A DNA stretch of 64,000 nt. Origin: Bolinopsis microptera. Its lineage: Eukaryota > Ctenophora > Tentaculata > Lobata > Bolinopsidae. The translations under genes were made by a program, and so were the position numbers. Shown here one piece after another: positions 34,808 to 48,100 of the stretch (position 1 is the first letter of the stretch; every line of letters starts with the position of its first letter). Location: assembly GCF_026151205.1 (NCBI RefSeq), contig NC_087078.1:8324675-8388674 (forward strand), written 5' to 3'. The notes under the pieces were generated by a model. The model searched no databases. It saw nothing but the letters and a program-made list of their open reading frames with translations, and was not told where the DNA came from.

Positions 34808-36367
34808 GGTGATGCTGTTTCACTTGTCCAGGAATCACTTCAGTCTGTTATTGATATTGTGGTTCACATTCACTTCCACCTAAAGGCGATGTGGTGAAGT
34901 GCACTATGTATAACAGGGTAAAGATAACGCGCATTACGTAGCCAGTCATAGTGGGTGACTATTATTTATTTTTCTTTCATTTTTTATTGGACAGTTAATC
35001 AGAAATAGTGATTCCGGTCATACTCTATCCTCACTGGCAATCAGAAGAGGGAGCGGTATATCATCATATAACTGTGTCGATTGGAGGGTCTAAATAATTG
35101 TAAATACCACCTTTAAAAATATTTTCTTGTGTTTCAAGTTGATTTATTAATTATTATTTTTATTTGTATTCCTATTATTTTTTCTGTCCATTATTTTAAT
35201 GAATTGAAACAATAAAACAAGTAAATGTGTGGACTAAAGGTAAGCGTCAATCTGAAATTAAATCAATTTTAATTATTTGTTGTACAGCAATCAAAATAAT
35301 CGTACAATTGTCGCATTTAACTTACTAAAAATACATCATATTCATATTTATTTTAAAAATACAGAGGCATTGGCAATTTTTCCGTTTACTTGCATCCCAT
35401 TTAGGAGAAATTCAACCCCATAGCAAAATCTTCTGACTCAATTATAACCAAAACTTTAATCATTTAATTTACATTTCGCAAAATAAACAATTCCTTTATT
35501 TAATCCTGATCCTAATTAATAATTTACTCTTTATTCTACCATATACTGTTGCTACATTTGAAATAGAAACCTGGGCCAAAACAGCTTTTAGTTTTCTCTA
35601 CGGGCTATATAGCATTAAGGACACTATTAATAGCGGTAGAAAATAAATAATGGATTACTTCTTGTTTTCCTTCTCAAGTCTCTATTTCAACTTAATATAC
35701 ATTTTTATAAGATATAAGTGATCGAGAAAATTTTAGAAAAATCAGCAGAAAAATAAACTGCACTTAAACCGAATGGGCCAGAATTATCGGAATTTGAAGA
35801 TGGAATGTTTTATATTAATATTATATAGCTAAATTCGAGAGCATGCATTATGTTGCTAAGTCAGGAACATCATACATATCAAAAATTCTTGAAATAATAA
35901 TAATATGTCTGACCCTTCCCGTGTCTTACTGGTTTTCTAAAATAAAACTGCAGATAACTAAGAATTTCATTAAAATATTTCTGTCGTAAAAGCAGAGGTG
36001 AAGAAGCCGTATGGATGTAGAATAGATATTGAAAAACCGATTTATTGCTTTATTGAAAGGTGAACTAAAAGGTGAACCTAAAATTTACACATAAAATCAA
36101 ACCAATCGGTGTAAATTTGGGTATTTATTATTTAATTAAACCAATATATAATGAGAGAATTTCTCTCTCTAATGCAACAATTTCTGAAATAATGATCGTG
36201 TCCAACGATTTGAAAAAAGAAGTATAAATATGCTATACAAATAATTATCTTAGTAGCAGATAATTAAACAAACACACTTAAGTTTGATCTGAATTCTGAA
36301 CCGACCGATTTTCAAATCACACCCCAAATAATATCAGAAAGAATCTATTAAGAACTTGAAAAGCTAA
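34808..36367. other. UBE2K 5' flank and convertase 3' flank
   Basis: No ORF or exon chain was found. The sequence next to 34808 should include the UBE2K promoter, and that next to 36367 the 3' UTR of the convertase. AATAAA occurs several times but none can be assigned with confidence. Confidence 0.5.
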
Positions 36368-39300
36368 TCATGAGTGAATCATGGAGACAAAATCTTCGTC
36401 GTCCTCGTCAACTCTGTACGCTTCGTTTATTCTGTTGAATCTGTCCGTTTCATCAGAGTCCTGATCGTTTAGCAGGGAATAGGTAGGCGCCTGTTTATTT
36501 TTCCAATGATATAAGGGGCAGATGAGAACACCTAACAGCGCCACGATCAGAACTCCGCCAACAACATACCGCGTAAAAGAGCTCCATGTACTAGCATCGT
36601 GTTTATCAAAACTCTCAGCAAGGAGAGTACAGGTGTTGATGTTGCTACCAGAGCAGTAGCAGCAGCGATCACGTGCTCCCTCATTGCAACATTGCCAGCA
36701 CTCGTTGTTATCAGTGTTCTTTACGAGGGGCGCTTTGCAGGTCAGACACTGAGCGGGTCCCCCTTCCGTGCAGTTGGTACAGGTCACGTGGCATGGTTTA
36801 CAGGTGTTAAGAGTGTGGTCGTTGAAGAGTCCCTGACTGCAGGCGTTCACGCAACTCTCGCCCGCTAAGGAGAAGCCGGCGATGCATTCGCTGCACTGGT
36901 GCGCGCTTTCTCCACTACATTCCAGACACGTGGGGTGGCATGCTTCACAGCTGTCTCCTCTTTGGAAGAAACCAGGACTACAGGAATGAACACATTCTTG
37001 AGCCTGGTTTACGAATCCGGGGGGACATGTCAAACAGGACTTGGAACCAGGTCCATTGCAACTCTTACAAATGTTATCACAAGGCAAACAGGCTGTTCCG
37101 CTGAGATAGAACGATTCAGAACATTGAGCTACACAAGAGCTCTCCTCGAGCATCAAACCTGGGCCACAGGAAGCACAAGAGGTAGCAGAGGGACCATTAC
37201 ACTCACCACAGGACTCATGACAGTGAACACATTCTGACAGACCATTAGTTTGAGTTGGGAAGGTACCAGCAGGACAGGCCTCAACACATTGTGCTCGCTG
37301 AGCTAGAGTCGTGTCTCTGAGGAGATGTTTACCAGGATGACAGGAGACGCAGTAGTTATCATACTGCTGAAGACACAACTCACACCCACCACTGCACCCT
37401 CCACAGTACACCTCGTCCTGGTAGTTGTACTTCACTCTCAGAGACTCGATGGTGGAGTCTTTACAAGCTGTGCAGGAGAACTCAGAAGGGCCGTTACAAG
37501 CTGCACAGTCTGTTGGACACGTGTGGCAGGCATCATCTTTCAAGTAGAGTCCTCTCTCACAGGGGTTATTACAGTTACCCTGAGTTAATTTGTACCCCTC
37601 CTTGCAGTTTCTGCACGCTCCCATCGCATCACATTCTAAACAAGCACCAGCTTTGTCGCACGGTAAACATGCTCGGTCTCTCTTGAACATACTTACCGGA
37701 CATTTTGTCAGACACTCACCATTGTAACGGAATGTGGCCTCATTACAGGAGGTACAATCATCTGGTCCTGCGCAGGACAGACATCTGTGGCCACAAGATT
37801 TACATTTTCCGTCGGATCCTAAACTGTATTGTCCTTCAGGACAAGCAGGGTTACAAACATTGCCATCTAGCCGGAAATGAGGAACACAACCCGTACACTG
37901 GTTGGGCTCTACACCAGAACAGGCACTACAATTATCTGCACACTTGTCACATGTCCCTGTGTTGGAGTTAGGAGTGTAACCAGAGGGACACTCTCGGAGA
38001 CAGTCACCAGATAAGAGAAACAGGTTACTGATACAACTCTCGCACTGGTGGATGGAGTCCCCAGCACAAGCTTTACAAGTATAATGGCAACGTTTACAAA
38101 CGTGTTCATCACCAGTGGTGTAATAGGACGCCGGACAAGACTCTTGACATTTCGACTCTGCTAGATACAGATTAGCTTTACAAGACACACATTGGTTGTC
38201 TTCAGTACCAAAGCAAGAATCACAACCATCAGAGCATGCGCTGCAGGTTTTAGTAGCAGAGTCTCCGAAGAAGCCTGATGGACAGAGCTGGTAACAGCGG
38301 TTACCGAGAAAGAAGAGAGAAGGCTGACATGTAAGACACTTGTCGTACCCGACATCAGTACAGGTAAAGCAGTCAGTGTGACACATCTCGCATTGTCCGT
38401 ACTTTGTGATGGTATTCTGAGGACAGGCACTAACACATTTGTGTTCACTCAGAAGGAGGTAGGAACCAGAGTGGCAGCCAATACATTCCGTGGCAGAGGG
38501 TCCGTTACAAGTCTCACAGTTGGAATCACAAGCGGCACACTGACCTGAAGAGTTCACATACTCGCCCACATCACAGTGAGAGATACATACTGTTCCTTTC
38601 TGTTCAGGTGTTCCCCCGGACCACAGATATCTACACAAATGTTGGTGGATTGTTGGAGATAGTGGGCACATGTTGTACAGTTTCCAGGACCAGTCCCAGT
38701 ACATCCAAAGCTTTGGTCACAGTGGCTGTCACATTCAGAGTCAGAATTGTTATCGAAATCTGGCACTGAGATCTTGTTCTCCCTGAGTTCTGGCTGAGTA
38801 GTACTGCCGTGCATTACGAGCTGCCACGAAATCAGCGTCATCCGATCTAGGCCGTTATTCTTTACACTCAGTTCCCAAGTTCCAGCTGGATTTTCACCCC
38901 ATGTGTGAACGTTGAGGAAGGGCCATTTGTTGAAACCATTTGTACTTCTGTCATACTTTCTGGCTGTTAGAAGCGTGGTGACAGTTCCACTAGGAGACTT
39001 CAGTTTTAGAGATATATCACCTCTTTTCTCTGCTTGAATGGTAATAACAGATTGTACATGCTCCAGAAACATAACTCTTCCATCGCAACCGTCTGAGGTA
39101 AATCTAAACTTCTCCTCCTTTCCTGACCCAATACTCTTCTCTTTACTCTGTTTTTCACTCTCGCATATTTCCGGATCAGGAACATTATTCCACAACTGAG
39201 CGAGCTCGACCAAACCACCAGCATCGATCACACCAAACCCAAACTTGTGTGAAACATTGTAACCTGCACCGTTGGTAGCCCACTCAGCTTCTTTAAGATT

Positions 39301-40512
39301 CCTGGGTTTGGAAGTTTTCACCACAAGATGCTGTAAATCCCGCCATGTTAACAGAGGGTTAGCCTGGAGCACCAGAGCGAATATTCCAGCTGCCAGGGGA
39401 GCAGCTGCACTGGTACCAGTGTGCCGCTCTGTACACTTACTGTGCAGATCAGTAGACATTATCTGCCGCTCCTTACCGCTCCCGCTGGAGTAGGTTACTG
39501 CTAAGGTAGAGGAACATTCCTCAGCATACCACGGCTTGTTCCCGTTTTCTGATGTTGATCCTATTGATAAAGTCCAGATAGAGTTTGTGTATCCATCACA
39601 GTTGCAGTTATCAAATGAAACACCACCATTTCCACTAGCCCACACAAATATACTGCCACGCCCATCCCTACCATCTGTAATACCACTGGTAAACGACTGT
39701 ACTGTCAGGCTTCCTGGACCATCTACTGTTCTACCATCATCATCAGGTCCCCAACTTGCACTATAGATATCAATAAAGTCTTGGTTGAGACCAAGGGCTT
39801 TAGCTTCAATAGCATCAGTGACGTCACCATCCAGCATCCTAACCCCTCCAATTCTGGAGTTATAGGCAGCCCCCACTCCACACACCTCGTTATTAGCAAC
39901 TGAAGCTACCTCTCCAGCACACCTTGTACCGTGTTTGTTCTCGTTTGTTATGTCGTACCGGGGCATTGGATCATCATCGTTATCATTTAGATCAATGCTG
40001 GCTCGAGCTTCATAGTTCGCTTGAATATCAGGATGTGTGCGCTCTAAGCCGTCATCTAAGATGGTGACAACAATACCCTGCCCAGTTACACCTTGTCTCC
40101 AGGCTCCGGTCACATTGTTGTAGTCATCGTACAGGTACCACTGTTTGGGGAAATATTTATCGTTGAAGCTGAACTCAGGAGCACGCTCTGCTCTGCTGAA
40201 CCCCTTTAACAGCGCTTCTCTTTTAACCCTTCTCAGAACTCTCTGTTGAGTTGCTGATCTGACTTTTCTGTGATTTTCAATTGAGCTGGTTACAGAATGA
40301 GAATGAGATTCACTGTACTGAGGGTGAGTCTTGTGTCTGAAGAGATAGTGATTTGTAACACTCCCGATACCCCCTAAATTGTCCATGTCTAACTGTCCTG
40401 CCACCTCATGAGGATCCTCACCCGTGTGAAGCTCTACGCTCCACGAATTGTGGTATTTGCATTGCACTGCAAGCGCTGCGAGTGACCAGAAGATCAGGGA
40501 ATATGTTAACAT
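36368..40512 (-). CDS. PCSK5/furin-type proprotein convertase with Cys-rich repeats
   Basis: A minus-strand gene without visible introns encodes about 1,390 residues once a one-base frame change near 38613-38617 (a run of five G) is allowed for; the two open parts are 40512-38554 and 38704-36368. Signal peptide MLTYSLIFWSLAALAVQC; prodomain ending RVLRRVKR at residue 98; subtilisin domain with catalytic Asp153 (ILDDG), His194 (NKHGTRCAGE), oxyanion Asn295 (ASGNGG) and Ser368 (HTGTSAAAPL), the same numbering as human furin; P domain about 445-575; then about fourteen furin-like Cys-rich repeats; one TM segment (VVGGVLIVALLGVLI) and a cytosolic tail with YSLL and acidic DEDDED sorting signals. 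This is the PC5B/Fur2 layout: a trans-Golgi and cell-surface protease cleaving after paired basic residues. The absence of introns suggests retroposition. Confidence 0.9.
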
Positions 40513-42192
40513 ACAACACAGGAGCTGTGCGAGGCTGGGTACTTCTCTTTTTTAGCTCATTTTACATCACCTACTGGAGGGTGGCTGTTAGATGGTTTGT
40601 AAATTAATACGAATAGTTGGTCATTTTATTATTTATAGTGAAATCAGGTGATAAAATGTTTGAAGGTCGCAATGATTGTAACAAATTATAGGACAAACAT
40701 AATGAAATGATTATGAGCAACTAATAACATTTGTCCTATCAAAGGTTGCAACACACACAACAACTCAAAAGTCAAAACACACCACATACGATTTGTTAAC
40801 TACAAAAGTTGCACAATCATCATCCGCCGTCGTGGTAATACGTGTCAACTCATACAGTACACATAGAGAAACGAGCAAATGTCTCCATGTCATGACAGTA
40901 AGTAACTACTGCTACTACTACTAGTACAATACTAATACTGCAACTGCCTTATGATTACCGTCGATAATGAAAAGCACTAAGCAGTCGTACATTTCCAGTT
41001 ATTCCGACTTTATGCAGCACAGTGAATAATGCAATGGGTTCTATTCCATGAGGGAACTTGTAAAGATGTGAACAATGTATAAAGCAACATTGTATAAATT
41101 AATCGGTAAAGAAGATTGTATGCTAATATTATTTGAATTATATTATGAATTAGCCACTATCCAGATATCTGATGTAATTATAAATTATAATATAAATACC
41201 GGGCGGGCCATCATTAGAGCAGTATCGAGTAGATCCTACGTTATAGAGTTGCCAGTGCAGTGGACAGTGGTATTATTATAGTGGTATATAATATATAGTG
41301 GTATAGTATGATCAACTTTCCTTGTTTTAATTTTGGTCCACCTTGTATTCTACTATAAAATCTATTGTAACCCATAATACATTGCAACTGATAATAATAC
41401 ATACTAATAATACATAAAAACTTTACTAACCTACGGAACTATAACATTATGAATAATAATAGCAATGCTATGCAACCTCTAACAAAGATAAACACTACTG
41501 TAAGGGACAACTTTAAGAACTTAAGCAAACTTAGTACATTACGAACTACACTTACATATTTTGTATATCATAAAATGAAGCTTCACAAAGCAAATCGACT
41601 AATGATGATGTAAGCAACAAAGAATGTTGACTCAGTTCATAAATTCCCAACTAATTATCTTTATTGATTTCAACTTGGAATGCCCACCCTACTTCTACCT
41701 GTAACTGACACAACGAAGGACACATTACAAAAGGTACTGGCTAGTAGTAGTGACTAGTAACAACTAGATAGACTTAACCACTATTATATTGATGTAATTA
41801 AATGCCTCCCCAGCAGCAGTACTCCACTCCCTTACATTACAATATAACATTAACTGTCTAATTAGAAGTTTAGTGTCTGGGTGGGCCAGAATTAACTGCA
41901 CATATGAAATTGTAATCCAAATCTTAATATGTATGCAGGACACATGTAACGAAGATTATTTTAGATATACAGATCAAAAAACAGCGAATTTGTAACTGAA
42001 ACGAAATGTTATGTTCGGTCAAAATGATTAAATCATTAAATCTTGCAAAATTTGAAATACAAATATGGTATAAATCAAATTCACAATCGAAATGGTATAA
42101 CGTAACAAATTACAACACAATATAGCAACTTTACCAAGCAAAATTCAAATTAATGATAATGAGAATCGTGTCACTAAACCCAATGATAAATC
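40513..42192. other. Spacer between convertase and prodomain gene
   Basis: I looked for a catalytic domain continuing the prodomain ORF on the minus strand and saw none. The convertase promoter is presumably here. The sequence is AT-rich, with a short CTACTACTAC run near 40915. Confidence 0.55.
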
Positions 42193-42492
42193 TTAGTACC
42201 CTCGTTTATACCTCCTCAGTATTCTCTGTTGAGTTGCTGTCCTAACATGTCTGTGAAGAACTAAGGAATCAGTCACAGCCACAGATCGCGTGGAACTGTA
42301 TCTAGGCTGACCCTTACGTTTGAAGATGTAGTGATTTGGCAGATTGCCAATACGGCCCATGTTAACCATGTTGAGTTGTTTTGCCACTTCATCAGGGTCA
42401 GAACCTGGTTGTAGTTCCACTGACCACGTGTGATGGTATTGGCTGTGAACTGTCAGCAGTGCCAGAGAGAGGACGAGAGAAAGGAAGAGCAT
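42193..42492 (-). CDS. Stand-alone proprotein convertase prodomain
   Basis: The ORF from Met at 42492 encodes 99 residues: a signal peptide (MLFLSLVLSLALLTVHS) and a complete convertase prodomain (YHHTWSVELQPGSDPDEVAK, NMGRIGNLPNHYIFKRKGQP, HRHVRTATQQRILRRYKR) that stops two residues after the dibasic cleavage site, RRYKR-GY-stop. It aligns residue for residue with residues 19-98 of the convertase gene 1.7 kb downstream on the same strand. An in-frame Met farther upstream (42600) gives a longer, less likely leader. No catalytic domain follows. Free convertase prodomains are known as tight inhibitors and folding chaperones of their enzymes, so a secretory-pathway regulator is plausible. Alternatively it is exon 1 of an unseen gene or transcript (a weak donor, GTACTA, overlaps the stop) or a duplication relic. 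Confidence 0.7.
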   Translation of the reverse strand: MLFLSLVLSLALLTVHSQYHHTWSVELQPGSDPDEVAKQLNMVNMGRIGNLPNHYIFKRKGQPRYSSTRSVAVTDSLVLHRHVRTATQQRILRRYKRGY

Positions 42493-42967
42493 AGAACAGA
42501 GACTAGTGTAAAATGATATACAGGAGACTGGTGTAAAGCACTTAATAAGGTAATAAGACTTGGTGTAAAGTGAGGGAACTTCAGGTAGGTAATGAGACAC
42601 ACTTTGAGAGTGTTACATGTTGTTCTATCCTAGGTCAGAGTACTGGGTTAAAATAATTACACCCGTTTTATAGTATGTAGAGATGGAACTCAATGTTCAC
42701 AATTCAATTGAATTGGTGTCCGCATTAAATAAAAAACACCAGCAGATACTAGAATGTGAAAGCCTATCAGTACATGTAATGTGAAATTTGATGATCAGCA
42801 ACCAAATTAGAGTGCACTTCTTAATCAAGTAGATCTGGCATATAGTTTTGTCATTTTGTTTCAATTCAGATTATTGAAATTCCAGCAAACAGACTCCAGC
42901 ACAGGTTTAACTGGCCCAAATTTAAGAAAACATGACTGTGGACACTATATTCTATGTTTCATAGAAT

Positions 42968-43740
42968 GGGGGGGATGCAACGTCAATTAATGTCAATTAA
43001 TGTCAATTAATGTCAATTAATGTCAATTAATGTCAATTAATGTCAATGTCAGTTTTGCAAAATTTTGGAATACTGACATTAATTGACACGATATTTTTCG
43101 ACCAGAGATTATGTAGTTCTACCATATTTTTAGCACTTTAGAACGTTTATATCATCAATTTATTCACTACTATCACATATGGAAATGTGAAATGTGAAAA
43201 AATTCAGATCATTAAACAATAAAACTAAAATAGTACGGTTTTCCGAAATTTAATTTTCTTAAATGGGCGTGGCCATCCAAGGGCGTGGTTCTCGACATCA
43301 TCAGAACTTAAAACCCACATTAAACGAAATGCCTTCATGACATTTATATTTGAATAACGAATCTTAAACAGCTAACATTACTCCTTCATACTAAAAAAGC
43401 CGATTCTAGATATTTTACCTGTATAAGAAACCAATAAAATATTGGCGTGGCCGGTGGGGACCGAAGATGGAAGGGTTGGAAGCTGAAATTTTTTTTGGTG
43501 GTCTTTGAACTTAAGGATCAACAGATAAGAACATACTCGTAATTATTCAAGGACATTTTGTTTTTTTGAACCGGTCTAACTTACATAGACGTGAATATCT
43601 TGAATATTTACCGAATAATGATAATCTCAAATTTCAAGACAAATTAATGTCAATTAATGTCAATTAATGTCAATTAATGTCAATTAATGTCAATGTCAGT
43701 TTGGGGTTTTTATGGAATACTGACATTAATTGACGTTGCA

Positions 43741-43773
<33 letters not shown>
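42968..43773. mobile_element. 806-bp G/C-capped foldback element
   Basis: A perfect 8-bp repeat CATAGAAT flanks it (42960-42967 and 43774-43781). It starts with seven G then ATGCAACGTCAATTAATG and ends CATTAATTGACGTTGCAT then 32 C. Each end has a tandem array of TGTCAATTAA (about six on the left, five on the right) leading to a hairpin TGTCAATGTCAG...CTGACATTAATTGAC in the same orientation. The interior has no ORF. The organisation is the same as the 8.1-kb element at 16818, though the sequence differs. Confidence 0.85.
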
Positions 43774-43774
<1 letters not shown>

Positions 43775-44000
43775 ATAGAATATTCTAAAGACATTTATTT
43801 ACAGTTTACACTTCACATGTTTTAATAACTTAACAGGTCGTTCATATCTAGCTTATTTAATTGAATTTAATCATGAACTGATCACGTGACATGTACTAAT
43901 AATTGCAATTATAATAAAAATAAAATTTACACAAATACGATCAGGATTATTAACTAATTTAAAGAGGCCTCAATTGAAGGTTGTTGGAGTATTGTTAATA

Positions 44001-44107
44001 CAGTAATGAGTAAAACCCCGATTTAATGCAAACCCCGATTAACTGCAGCTTTTTCCTTTCTCCCAAACTCCGCGGTAAATCGGGGTTTTACACTTTACAG
44101 AATACAG
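44001..44107. mobile_element. Tiny palindromic element (about 100 bp)
   Basis: GTAAAACCCCGATTTA (44010-44025) and TAAATCGGGGTTTTAC (44076-44091) are perfect inverted repeats. The direct repeat AATACAG lies at 43997-44003 and 44101-44107 and may be the target duplication. No coding capacity. Confidence 0.6.
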
Positions 44108-45162
44108 ATTACAGACCCATGACTTTAACACTATAGAGCTATAGAGACCCATTACTGAACAGTAGTTCACCACTAAAGGTCGTTCAGATACACGTCAGTC
44201 AATCTTTTAGAGTAAGTTAAATCCTTTTAGAGCCCAATTGTTGGAGCTACAACCAGATACACAACTGTTACTCAGAATATGCAATGATGATATAAGTGGT
44301 GCTAAAACGATTCCAAACCAACATTGACAAGTTTCGTTAAAGAAATAAGAACGAGTTATTGTACCTATCAGATCTACCACTTAATGAACTAGGCGACGGG
44401 CGAACAGCAGCTGTCAAAATGTAAATACAGTAATGACAAAGCACAGCATAATGACAAAGCACTGGGTTATGACAAAGCTACAGACCTATGACTTTAAAAT
44501 GAGTTTCTTCTAGAGTGGCCAATCAGACGTTTTGTACCGCTGCCAATTAGAGTAGATCAGACGCTGATATGGTGGGCCTTTAAAATACAGTTCCTGCTAA
44601 GTACAACTTTTATTAGTCTAGACCTCCCAGTCAAGGTTTTGTTCCCTAATAAAGTTGATTTGTTTCGTACAATACCACATGTACCTCTTTCTACTCCTTA
44701 CAACTGTTTGATACTGAGCAATCAGGTGATATTATGTTGATGCCTAAACAGCATGGTCTTGCTGGTTTATGGACAATGAGTCTTGAAACTCTCATTCTGC
44801 GAATCAGCACCTGGGTGACTTTAAACTTTGCAGCGCAATTTGTACATCAATGACCAGTTTGACCACCACTTTTTGACATGTTAAATTTGACATTGTCACA
44901 CATCTGCAAAGAACCTTTTAGTGAACCATATGTGTCTTTACTCTTAACAAATCAAAAGAGATTAATACTGCAAAGCTAACTAAGTTACGGGACAGTAAAC
45001 AACAAGACATTTCACAAAGGAACAGACCAGCTGTGAACTGTGGAGGGACACCTGTCAGGTTAACTACGATTTAATAGATTTAGCTGAGTTAATAGCTTAA
45101 CTAAGGTGTATTATAAAGAGTCCGAGACAATTGAGTTGGTGAATTACTCTTTGAGTTTTGAC
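44108..45162. other. 5' flank of the PLAT gene
   Basis: No gene seen. A TATA-like TATTATAAAG at about 45109, roughly 50 bp before the ATG, may be the core promoter of the downstream gene. Confidence 0.4.
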
Positions 45163-48100
45163 ATGATGAAGTTCGTTTTATTTTGTGCTCTGTTTTCCTT
45201 GGCATCAGCAAGTAAGTCTATACTTTTTAACGATGATTTGTTCTGGCAAACTTTAACTTGATCCCAGAGACCTTATCCTAGCCGCTGCACCAACAATACA
45301 GTCTGATTTGCAAACGTTTACCTTTTCAGCGACATACACAATAGTAACAGAGACTTCAAACGTGAAAAATGCCGAAACAGACAACATTTATCTCCGCATG
45401 ACTCTGGTTGGACCACACGGAAACGTTTTGACCCCTTACTTCGATGAACCCGACAGAGACGATTTTAAGAAAGGAGCTTCCGAAGCGTTTGTGTTCAGCG
45501 GACTGAAAGAGGTGGGAGAGATCCACTGTATTGATATCAGTGTTGGAGGAGACGATTGGTGGCTCTTCGAGACCGTGAGTCAAATACAAGGATTACATTA
45601 TATGGGTGATCATTTATTATGTGCCGTAATATTAATAATTTACGAATACCGTTTTGCAGTGGTTTGCAATATTATAGTCTTTAATAATATTTAAATGCAT
45701 ATGGGCGATTCCATGATAACTGAAACCAGTGACTAAAAAATGAAATTTGGTGTTGGGCTAACGGAAATTATAGCTAATCCTCAAGATATTTAACTATATA
45801 TTCAGGGACTAAAAACAGTTTGTTGATATCGAGCCTGGTTTAAAAACTGCAAACTACTTCATCATTTTGTAATTAGCAGCAACTAAGTTAGAACCAAGCA
45901 AACATCGATACAAGGCAGAAACAGAAAAAAAATGGACAGAGTGTAATTTACAATACCTCCAAATGTAATTTACGTATACTTCCTAAAATGCCTCTACACT
46001 GCACACATTCCACATCTCTATAATAGAAATAAAATAGGAATTTGAAGAAACGTCACCTTTATTGTTTTCATGCCTTATTGTAACTTCTGATCTAACACTG
46101 GGGCACGAATTACAACTTTAGTGCACAATTTTACGTTTACCTTTTCAAATGCAGCTCACTTCAAAACTATAAGAGATAGTCATTCAACTTTTATTGCCAC
46201 ATGAGCACAGTGGTTTGAACTTCAATCGGGCTCTATATCAACATGTAGGCTGTAGCTAGCCTAAGATTAGCATACAATTAAAACCCACATTTTCTGCTAA
46301 GTGTAATTTACACTAGAGTTGAGACACAGTTAATAAACTGCGGAGTGACTAAAATGCTATACAGCAAAAACAGAAAGCTCCAACCAAACACTCCACCTAC
46401 TGATCCTAACCACCCTAACAACTCTCAAGCTCTCTCTCTTCAACCCTCATTCCCTCACTCCTCTTGGTGCACAAAACCATTCTAACCTATGTATGTCCCC
46501 CTTACGGGTTCCACAAGCCCAACGGTACATAGTTAGACGAAAAACAGAGAAGCCTTGATTGCCAGATCAAGGACTGCATCAGTAGCAGCGAAATACGGAT
46601 ATACCTTCTCCCTTACAGTCAGCGAGCTGACAACTATCTGACTGTGTCTTTTAGGCCTTGCCACACCACCTTCGCTATTGCATCCGCTCGCCCGTATTCA
46701 CTGACACATGCCACACCTGGGTTTAGTATGAAGATGTACACATATTCACCCAAGATGCGGAGATGCCTCAGTTTAGCAAGTTGAGATACAACAGCAAACT
46801 CACAGGAGCATGGATCAGAATCATCAGTTACCAACCTGACACCGTTTCGGGGCTTTAATCGCAATACGGTTTCCTGTCAGGCGCCCCAGCAGTCCACCCT
46901 TGAACCACCATCTGATCCGAGAGTCACTTGAGGAGACCCGTTAGAGCTCGCAATTGGCGACGAGATAACGTTTATGGTTCCTCTAGATGTTATAGTGAAC
47001 TCTCAAGCTCCAACCTTCCTGAACTCCCACTCCCTCTTTCTCGATAACAAGTAAATCCATCTGGAACAGTGGGCTGCCTCTTTCCCACTGTCCCGTACCA
47101 GCTTCTTCAGCTCTCTTCCTCTAAAACCAATCCTCCTCGCAGCTCTCTCCAAACTCTGCGCAACCACTCCCCTAGCTCCAACTTCGACTGCGGCATTATA
47201 ACAGCACCAACCTTTCGCCTGAATCTCAGCCTGCAGACCACTGTATCGGTCGAGTTTGTACTCGTGCGATTCAGCGATCCGCTCTTCAGATGGTACTGTT
47301 AGCTCCCACCAAATAACTGTCTTTGCCGACCTTGAGAATATCACAAGGTCCGGCCTCAGCCGTGTTTCCACAATCTCACTGGGAAACTTAAGCTGCCCCT
47401 CAAGGTCTGACAGCACTATCCAATCCCGATACCCACTCAGGATCCCAAAACCACGACTCTCCTTCCGGTCGTCTGTACCTGCTTTTCTCCTCCCAGCAGG
47501 AATAAAATCAATGAACTGTCTTCCATTGCCGGCCTTGTTCTTATAAGTGTTCACTCGGCGATCACAATGGAAGACAACCTGTTCAGAGATCTGCTTCAGA
47601 ACCTTGTCGTGCCGCCATCTATACCTTCCTTGACTAAGGGCCACCTTACACCCAGCCAAAATGTGCTGAATGGTGCCCATCCTCTCCTCACATAACTTGC
47701 ACTTCCCATCCTCATCTTCACTCCACTTGGAAACCATAGAGGGGGTTAAGAGGGTGCCGTACACAGCACTTAGCATGAACCCAATAAGTGAGTCACCATA
47801 CTTAAAAAGTGTATGCCAGCTCAAATCCGTCTTCATTACGAGCTCTCTCCACTCACCCCACCTGCTCTGCATCTCCAGAGAACCTACTTGCACCTCCCTC
47901 TCTCTTTCAATGTTCTCCTTCACTCTCAGCATAACCTCCCTCTCTCTTTCCCGCTCATCCATCCTCTCCCAAGGTTTTTTCCAGTCACCAAAACCGATGC
48001 CAACTCTTTTTTGAGGTTGCACCATCCCTCGCACCGATTCACAGACCAAATCTCTTCTGGCCTCTTCCAGTTCTGTCTCAGGCCTCCAAACTCTACCAGA

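Noticed and set aside
36599-38112. Plus-strand and second-frame ORFs across the Cys-rich region
   Set aside because: Shadows of the convertase's repeated cysteine codons on other frames.
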